NCBI GenBank assembly: GCA_963921825.1
Contig: OY997593.1
Coordinates: 58,760,039 to 58,824,038 of the forward strand
DNA length: 64,000 bases
Origin: Erodium maritimum
Taxonomy: Eukaryota; Streptophyta; Magnoliopsida; Geraniales; Geraniaceae
Direction of reading: 5' to 3'
Under the pieces are notes generated by a model that made no database searches, was not told the origin of the DNA, and saw nothing but the letters and a program-made list of their open reading frames with translations. A program made the position numbers and the translations under genes. Of this stretch, positions 57,411 to 64,000 are shown in pieces. Every line of letters begins with the position of its first letter. The stretch's first letter is position 1.

Positions 57411-58901
57411 ATCCGTGTTCGTGTGAGTGGGAGAGGTTACTGAGCAGCTGGTATGCGATCCTTTGTGATCTTGTTTGGTGTGCGATCCTTTGTGATCTGT
57501 TTGGTGTTGTGTACCTGTCGTTTGAGTCCTTGGGAGAGGTCGTCAATTGTTGTGTCGGGTCTACTTACGCTGTTGAGTGTTGAGTCGTTCGAGGAAGGTC
57601 ACCGTGGGTGTTTGTCAGTCGGAGTACTTGAGTTGGGGACGGTGATCCCCGGAGTTGAGTTTGTTGTGGGTGTTATAGGCTTTGTCTGCTAATTATGCCG
57701 TAGTCAGTCTGTTATCCGCGATGGTTAGCGAACGCTCACCCCTAGTTGCTTTTCCTACAGGTACCGTTCGTAGGCTGGACTAGGTGAGCTTCTGAAGCTT
57801 GAAGAGCTTGAAGCGGGTTTCTGGGTGTTTTGAGTCTAGCGACGGATACCATGTTTTTGGTCCACTTGTTGGGACGTGTTTTAAGTTGTAATTATTATTT
57901 TTTTGAACTAAACTGGTATTTTAAAGTGATTAAATGAAAATAGGTTTCCAGTGTTTGTATGTTTTTAAAACGTTCGCGTCCCGAGTTCGGTTTACTGAAA
58001 TTGGGGCGTGACAACATTGTTCGAGGATAAGGTCCTGAAACCCGATGGGACGTTTAGAGAGGCCTTCTCCTCCCAATCAGTCGCGTATTGTGTAACCTAT
58101 TGATCTTTCTGATACTCCAACATGGAAGCATCAAAGCGCGGGATACCACACAACTCCAAATCACACTCCCGAACCCCATGGCCGATCCTCCCACAATTGA
58201 AGCAGAACGAGGGGAGTTTCGTGTAAGTGAGCGTGACTTGAACAGGGTCCGAAAACTCCCTGAATCGCAGCAGCAAATGACAATGGAGAGGACGTTCCAC
58301 GAGGTGCCAGAACCGCACCCTCACCGCCCCTCCCCAACATAGTCCCCATTGATCGCATGGGACCTCCACACAAATCCATAATGTCGTGCTAGTTGTCTCC
58401 CCAGTTTCCTGTGTCTGGACCAGTGGAGGGAGGCCATGGTCATAAAACCCAAAGCTACAGACGATCCAGAGCGGGGAGCTCTTTGACCATTGGATCCATA
58501 TCTCTAAGCTAAAGAGGCCGAACATCATAGCACTAGGGCTCGTGAACCCGAACCCATGCCTACGCCTCCCCTAATTCGAAATAAAAGCCAAAGACCCCCG
58601 GGCCTGTCCTTGATGACCAAATGCTCGCGGACCATCCCTAGGCATTGGTGCTGATACACAACAGAATTTCCTTCCGAAGAGATCACGGATCCCACATCTT
58701 TCCCACCATGTCGAACTACTGGCGCGCCATCACCAACGAGTCTATTGGTGAATGCGAAACTAGGAGCTATACCTCCTCCTTGAGAAAGAGAGAACAAGTC
58801 AACAATAGGAGAGGCAGACCTGTAAGTTGTCCATGGTGGACGCGAGTAGACTCGATGGCACTGGTTTTGGGTCTCGAGGTAGGGTAAGAGATTAACCAAC
58901 T

Positions 58902-59756
58902 TGCAGCGGAAAATAAAACCAAGAGACCATTAAAACCATGAATCAATTACCAAAGATTAGAATCACAAGATAAAATCAGCATTTTCATACCAAAAGAAGA
59001 ACATCGGGTAAAGAATGATTTGGCTTGAGTCTCCAAGACGCCTACGTATCCACTTGGGAATCAAAGCCGCGTATTTCTTATTATGAGGACTCAAGAGCAC
59101 CAAAAACGAAGAAACACCAAGTGTTAGCCGAAATTGATTGGAGGAATGAGAGAAAATGTTGCTTCCTATTTATGTCTTGTGTTTGTTATGTTGGAAAAGG
59201 ATGACTTAAACCAATTAAATCTCATCAACATAATAAACAATAGTACATGACAAGCATGGTGTAAATAGGACAAGTATGGTGTTAAGTATGGCTAGACAAG
59301 ATGGGTTAAGGTGGTGAATCACCAACACTTTAATCCTTGTCTTGCTTACTTAGTACTAATTAATCAAAAGTTGATTAATTAGCTCCATGTGCCTTGGTCT
59401 CATGGGCCTCTTGGAACATGGCTTGTGGTCATTCCCAACGAGGTCCGGTGATGCGCTCATCGCCTCCAAACCTTCCATACCAGAAATGTCCAACATTATT
59501 CGATGTGATCAATCCTAAGAATCCAAGCCTTGTCTTGATCCGTAAAGTCCTATTCACTTACGAGCACATGACCCAAAACCCAGTTTTGGTCATGTCCCGA
59601 GACAACTCCCTTTAGGCCATTCTCCATAAATGTGTCAATGAGTTTCACCCTCTAGTGTGACCCTTAGGTTTATGCATGTCAATAGATCAACGTAAAATCT
59701 CACTTTAATTGATCCTATATAAGTGTCAACTAGCGAGACTTTAGTATTTCCTAACA
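58902..59756 (-). mobile_element. Copia-like solo LTR candidate, 0.86 kb
   Basis: In sense (minus) orientation it begins TGTTAGGAAATACTAAAG and ends TTTTATTTTCCGCTGCA, start and end words typical of plant Copia LTRs. A TATA-like CATAAATAGG lies at 59166-59175 on the same strand, as expected of an LTR promoter. No matching 5-bp TSD, primer site or polypurine tract was found, so it may have arisen by recombination between elements. It adjoins the 5' side of LINE copy (iv). Confidence 0.55.
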
Positions 59757-59766
59757 CTGCATAATG

Positions 59767-62700
59767 TGTCACGCCCCAAATCAGGTTTTGACCGGATTCG
59801 AGACGCGACCTTAGTAAAATAAATAAAACGATAAACAACAGATAAATCTATTAACATTTCAAATAAGTTCCATCAAAATATCATAGATAAAAGGTTCGAA
59901 AATCTCAAATGTGAGTCCAAAACTCGACATAAAGTGTAAGGTGAATGATGTTTAGTACAGAGGACCAACATAACTCTAAAATACACCCCAAGACGTCCAA
60001 AAGCTCCCGAGCCTCGAACTCACTAGACATCCGGTACGCCTGTATACACAGTAAGAAAACCATAGGGGTGAGCTTACGCTCAATAGGAAAAATCTTAACA
60101 ATACAACCTTTAGAATAATACTAAATTGCTTAACATATAATGTAATTAACGATTTAAAATACGATTAACAATGAAATGTTAGTAAACATAATAGATACAC
60201 TCAATAGCGTACTCTTAAAGATAACAGTAACTTAAAAGCTTTCATAGAAAGTACTATAACGAAACAAAGAGATTAAAATGGGAGCAATTAATATCACGCC
60301 AATCACTTGCTTTCTCAAGCCTCTGATCCATGGATAGATTCTGGGATCACATCGGTTCCCATATTCCGATCCACCAGAGTACCCATATCATATCAGATTT
60401 TCCCTCGGTCCAGAGGAGGCACATACATCGGGGCACCGGAAACCATCCCATAGGGACGCTCATCGTCGGGATTCTCGGAAATGCCTCCAAGGGACCATAT
60501 ATCATAGGGAACCAAGGTAATACTCCCACAAGACGCATACACTTGGGTGAAACCGTAAGCAACCAAATCCCCGCAGGGTAAACCATCCAATTGCCTGCAG
60601 GCTCCGTTAATCCATGCCCCGCAGGGTCCAATACTCAATAACCAATGCCCTCAGGCTCCAATATCTCATGACCAATAACCAATGCCCTCAGGCTCCAATA
60701 AGCAAGTCCAGTAATATCCAATAACCAACGACCACAACACCACCGGATTACCCCCCCCCCCCCCCCGGTGTTATACCGAACCGAACAAACAAACAATTTA
60801 AGAATAAGAATAAGGGAAACACAAAATAACAAGTCAATCAACCAACATTCATCAAACCACACATTCACCATAACACACCAAAGACATCCAATTAATCCTT
60901 CCACTTACCGTATACTTACCTGTCACGATCCATCGGTCCATCGATCACCTGATCGTGCCCCTTTGCACAATCAGTCATACTCGATCATTCGTTCAAACAT
61001 TCAATCATTCAACATTCAATCAACCATGCAAACATTCAATCAATCAAGCATAAAATTAAACTAGTTTCATTAGACTCTTGATTATCCTAATAACTCGCAA
61101 CCAAGCATGTGAACCTAACACTACAACTAATCCGAGGGCTCGTCACGGCCTCTCTATCAGTAAATCAAATCCCAAGTATTGAAAGCGAGTTACACTAGTT
61201 ATTCTCATCCTAAGCATGCATTCTAGACACATCCGATTATTAGTAATTGAAAGACGATTATTCTAGCTATTCGAATCCTATATGCAATTCTAGGACCTTT
61301 CCGATTTTATTAGCCTAACATGCATTCTAGTAATGAAATACTTAAGTAGTTAGGATTGTCCCTACCTTGAGGTCTTCCTCTAAAAACCCTGCTGAAAAGC
61401 CGGGTAGTCGCTCCTCCGTTCTTCACACGGGTTCCGGAGTGATCTTCGTCTCTCTAGCTCGGGTCCAAGGCCTATCCTTCTCTTGAGCTCGGGCTCACGG
61501 TCTTGGACCACAACAAATTCCAAAATTAATAACCCAACGGAAAGTTCCTCAATCCAAAATTAACAGAATAAACCTCAACCAATGGAAATAAGGTCAAAAA
61601 AGTGATCTAGAAATCGAAATGGGCTAAAAGGAAGGGTTTTTGGTTATGGGGTCCGATCCGGAATGCCATCCGGACCGTGTGGCTATCCGTGCCGGAACCT
61701 GGCACGGACCGTATCACAGTCCGGCCCGGGAACTAGCACGAACCGCGTCACAGACCGGCCCGGAGTTTGACACGGACCGTGTGAGGTACCGTGCCGGACT
61801 CTCTTCCGTTCCATGCCGCGTGCCGTGCCGGTAACAGGCCCGTTACGTGCGGCCTGCCGTGCCGGCACCTGGCCCGGTCCAGGTCACGTTCCGCGCCAAA
61901 CCTGACCAGCTCCTTCCCCTTTCTTCCCCAACTCGAGTTTCATGAAAATCACAACAAAACCACATTTCCAAGTCTTTCTAACTCCAAAATAGTCATCCAA
62001 CATTACCCAACATCAATACCCTCAATGGGTTAATCAAAACTTCAACCAAAAACACAATCCAAACATCCTACTTCACTACTTCTTCTCCAAGCAACAACCC
62101 AAACACTAGTTCTTGAACTTCAAGTCAAAAACCCACAAAACCCAAATTTGAGAGTAGATGAAATGGAGAGTTAAGAGCATCCATACCTCTAGGATGGTGA
62201 AATGAAGAAGATGGAAGGAAAATGGAGGCAAAAGGACTAAAAACAAGCTAAAAAAACCAAGTTTTCTTCACTTTCTTCTTCCTCAAGAAATGAGCTCTCC
62301 CCTCTCTCTCTCCTTGTGATTTTCGGCTGCAATAATAGTGAGTGAGCTTATTTGTGTGCTCATGTTGCCTTAAATGACCTATTTTGTCCAATTACCGAAA
62401 AGCCCTTAAGGTCTTATCCCTTTAAAGGTAGAGTTGAGAGGGTATAAGAGTCATTTGAAGCTCCTTTTTCATCCTCTAAGACAAATATGACAAGCGTCAT
62501 GTGGGGTCACTTCCACTTGAATAATTTCCAGCTTTTCAAGATTTTATCGGAAATTAACCGATATAAAGTCCAAGTTTGACCGAAATTTGACCCAACCAAT
62601 ATTACAGTCAAACTGAAGGAAATGGCCCAACTAAGCTAACCGTGATGACGTCTAAGAATTTGGGCCACGGAAAGGCCCCGAATGACTTCCTGAGTCATTG

Positions 62701-62778
62701 GTTGACTTTTCCGGCCGAAAGTCAAACTTGTCTAGAATTCACCTATTCGACCAGGATCGACCGGGATCGGTTCTTACA
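59767..62778 (-). mobile_element. 3' LTR of a Ty3/gypsy retrotransposon, 3.0 kb
   Basis: The sense (minus) LTR runs TGTAAGAACCGATCCCGG to GGGGCGTGACA, in family with the solo LTRs. Unlike them it continues on its 5' side into a polypurine tract and pol sequence, so it is the 3' LTR of an element whose remainder lies beyond 64000. TAATG (59762-59766) should be the left half of its TSD. The 16-C run at 60751-60766 and the CAATGCCCTCAGGCTCCAATA repeats are internal to the LTR. Confidence 0.85.
60751..60766. repeat. Run of 16 C residues
   Basis: It has the same CACCGGATTA-C(n)-GGTG context as 27451-27473, at the equivalent place in a related LTR. Confidence 0.9.
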
Positions 62779-62792
62779 GTCTACCCCCTTAA
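62779..62792 (-). promoter_or_regulatory. Polypurine tract of the gypsy element
   Basis: On the minus strand AAGGGGGTAGAC abuts the LTR start TGTAAG. This is the expected plus-strand priming site immediately upstream of a 3' LTR. Confidence 0.8.
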
Positions 62793-62819
62793 AATAATTT
62801 CGTCCTCGAAATTTAAACC

Positions 62820-64000
62820 GAAATACTCAAAGGTCGAACAGGTGGGAAAACTTCGCGCAAATTTCATCATCGCGCTCCCCAGTCGGTTCAGCTCTTTGGT
62901 GCTTCTCTGGCACTCGTACTAGTAGGATAGTCTAATCCCGTAGGACCTTCTCCCGTGCATCCAATGTTCTAACTGGTTGTTCTTCAAAAGGGACATCATC
63001 CGCTAAATCGATGTTCGTCCGCTCGACAACGTGGAAAGGGTCCGTAACTGGACCGTTGTTGTCGTGCAAGGCTATAAGCCACGGCTCCAACTTGCCCAAC
63101 ATCTTAAAGATTCGATAAAACGCGGGGCTAGATTGCCCCCGGCGCGGTTGAACCACAATAGTCCCTTCTTCGGGCTCGCCCTCAGGAAAGTGTGAACACT
63201 AACCGAATAGTTCAAGAAGTCGATGCCGTTATCAATGTAAGTCTTCCGTCGAATTTGTGTACCCTTTACTCGTTCCAGAAAAACGCAACCTTCACTTACT
63301 CATGCTTCACTAGATCACGCTAGTTACTCAAACGTCACCCTTAGTGGTACAAAACCGTCTTACCCAACTGCACGAAAACCCGCGCAACGTTTCATCGACT
63401 CAAGATCACCGAGTAACATCACAAGTCGAGAAACCTCTAAACACTTAAGAAAACTAAGGTGAAGATCTCGATATCTCACACCGGAAAATTTCGTCGTCAA
63501 AGGTATCCTGCTGGAACTCTCTACAAGTCCACAAATTCGGAACCACACACAAACGTAACTCAACCAATTTCTCCTTAGTGATCGCCACGGGATTAATCCC
63601 AACAGAACTCAAATACTAACTCGCCAAGGCCAACCATGAACAAATGACCAGGAAATAATACACACTCCAATCAATCACAACGAAAGACCTCACTAACATT
63701 GAAGGATCTGGAACAATTGTTCGTTTCATCACATCTCGTGGAAAGGTAGGCGTACCTCAATCAAGTGAATAATACAATACACCGACCTCTAGTCGGAAAG
63801 CGGCACACCTCAGAACATACTACGATTAAAAGCTCACGTTATACTAAGTACGACACACTTGCCCAATCCTATCTACAGGTCACACCTGGTAAATCCTTTC
63901 AAGATTCTCAACTTGATAATGATTCAACCGTTCATCAAGCATCACGCTCCTAGAATAAGGAGAAATTAACAAATCTCAACTACGGTCGATCACGAAAGTT
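62820..64000 (-). pseudogene. Ty3/gypsy pol 3' end (integrase C-terminal region), degenerate, partial
   Basis: On the minus strand, segments in shifting frames follow the order of a gypsy integrase C-terminus. First comes RRKTYIDNGIDFLNYSV with FLRASPKKGLLWF (about 63160-63290), then LAPRF and MLGKLEPWLIALHDNNGPV. At 63020-62932 there is HVVERTNIDLADDVPFEEQP and LDAREKVLRD followed by a TAG, and readable codons continue TILLVRVPE...ICAKFSHLFDL. Frameshifts and stops make this copy non-functional. Upstream of about 63360 I could not match the sequence confidently. The element is cut by the window edge. Confidence 0.75.

Larger units (their letters stand above)
54714..58013 (+). mobile_element. 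Solo LTR, gypsy family, 3.3 kb with three minisatellites
   Basis: It starts TGTAATAACCACTCCCGGTC and ends AATTGGGGCGTGACA. A perfect 5-bp TSD ACATT flanks it (54709-54713 and 58014-58018). Its 5' part shares words with the sense strand of the LTR at 59767-62778 (paired GTTGACTTTTC and GAAAAGTCAAC, and a GCCATTTCCTT stretch), so they belong to one family. There is no internal region. Confidence 0.9.
54138..58901 (-). mobile_element. ORF1-only LINE copy (iv), split by a solo LTR
   Basis: The minus-strand element has its 3' T-run at about 54141-54150, followed by ACTAAAAGAGGCAATTTTTTATTAA, matching the ends of copies i and iii. ORF1 lies at 58097-58899: an N-terminal part, then VQTQETGETTSTTLWICVEVP and a true CCHC box CFNCGRIGHGVREC at about 58159-58200. 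A 3.3-kb solo LTR splits it at 54714-58013. The 3' UTR-like portion is 54150-54713. No reverse transcriptase is found. The 5' end is cut at the Copia-like LTR. Confidence 0.7.

Noticed and set aside
63360-63602. 80-codon minus-strand frame as an integrase part
   Set aside because: It lies in the expected pol region, but no integrase motif could be matched, so only the downstream C-terminal segments are called.

Overview
This window is plant nuclear DNA from an angiosperm, most probably a eudicot. The evidence is spliced genes with GT-AG introns, plant gene families (a GH17 beta-1,3-glucanase and a plant-type TMEM50 protein), plant transposon superfamilies, and a plastid-like tRNA-fMet segment embedded in nuclear repeats. 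The species cannot be named from sequence alone. All coordinates were read by hand and could be off by a base or two.

Four cellular genes can be supported. Two tandem copies of a four-exon TMEM50-like membrane protein (1536-8649 and 9588-14346, + strand) both encode intact 135-residue proteins. A two-exon glucan endo-1,3-beta-glucosidase (23228-25023, +) has a signal peptide and both catalytic glutamates. A five-coding-exon gene on the minus strand (42472 down to 39609, 609 residues) resembles vasculin / GC-rich promoter-binding protein 1. These genes are not an operon or pathway; they are islands in repeats.

Nearly everything else is transposable elements, many with exact boundaries from target-site duplications (TSDs). 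1-15 kb: the TMEM50 pair, whose third introns hold a Mutator-type MITE, a hAT element carrying a gene fragment and a minisatellite, and a Harbinger-like element carrying two Myb/SANT genes but no transposase. 15-23 kb: a long-inverted-repeat Mutator-type element, a broken LINE, a NAM-associated gene fragment and a TRIM-like element. 25-38.7 kb: a hAT element with a nested MITE, two solo LTRs, and two LINE-derived copies with ORF1 but no ORF2, one of which contains plastid-like DNA. 43.7-64 kb: a 5'-truncated LINE split by a solo LTR, a third ORF1-only LINE inserted at the same target sequence, another Mutator MITE, a fourth ORF1-only LINE split by a solo LTR, a Copia-like solo LTR, and the 3' LTR plus the end of pol of a Ty3/gypsy element that runs off the right edge.

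The most interesting signals are (1) a family of ORF1-only 'half-LINEs' with a shared 3' end, (2) two LINE insertions sharing one target sequence in three copies, (3) a Harbinger-type element with two SANT genes, each with its own TATA box, inside an intron, (4) five Mutator-type inverted-repeat elements, four of them with G/C-triplet termini and 9-bp TSDs starting with TT, and (5) four solo LTRs of one gypsy family within about 32 kb, two of which interrupt other retroelements.
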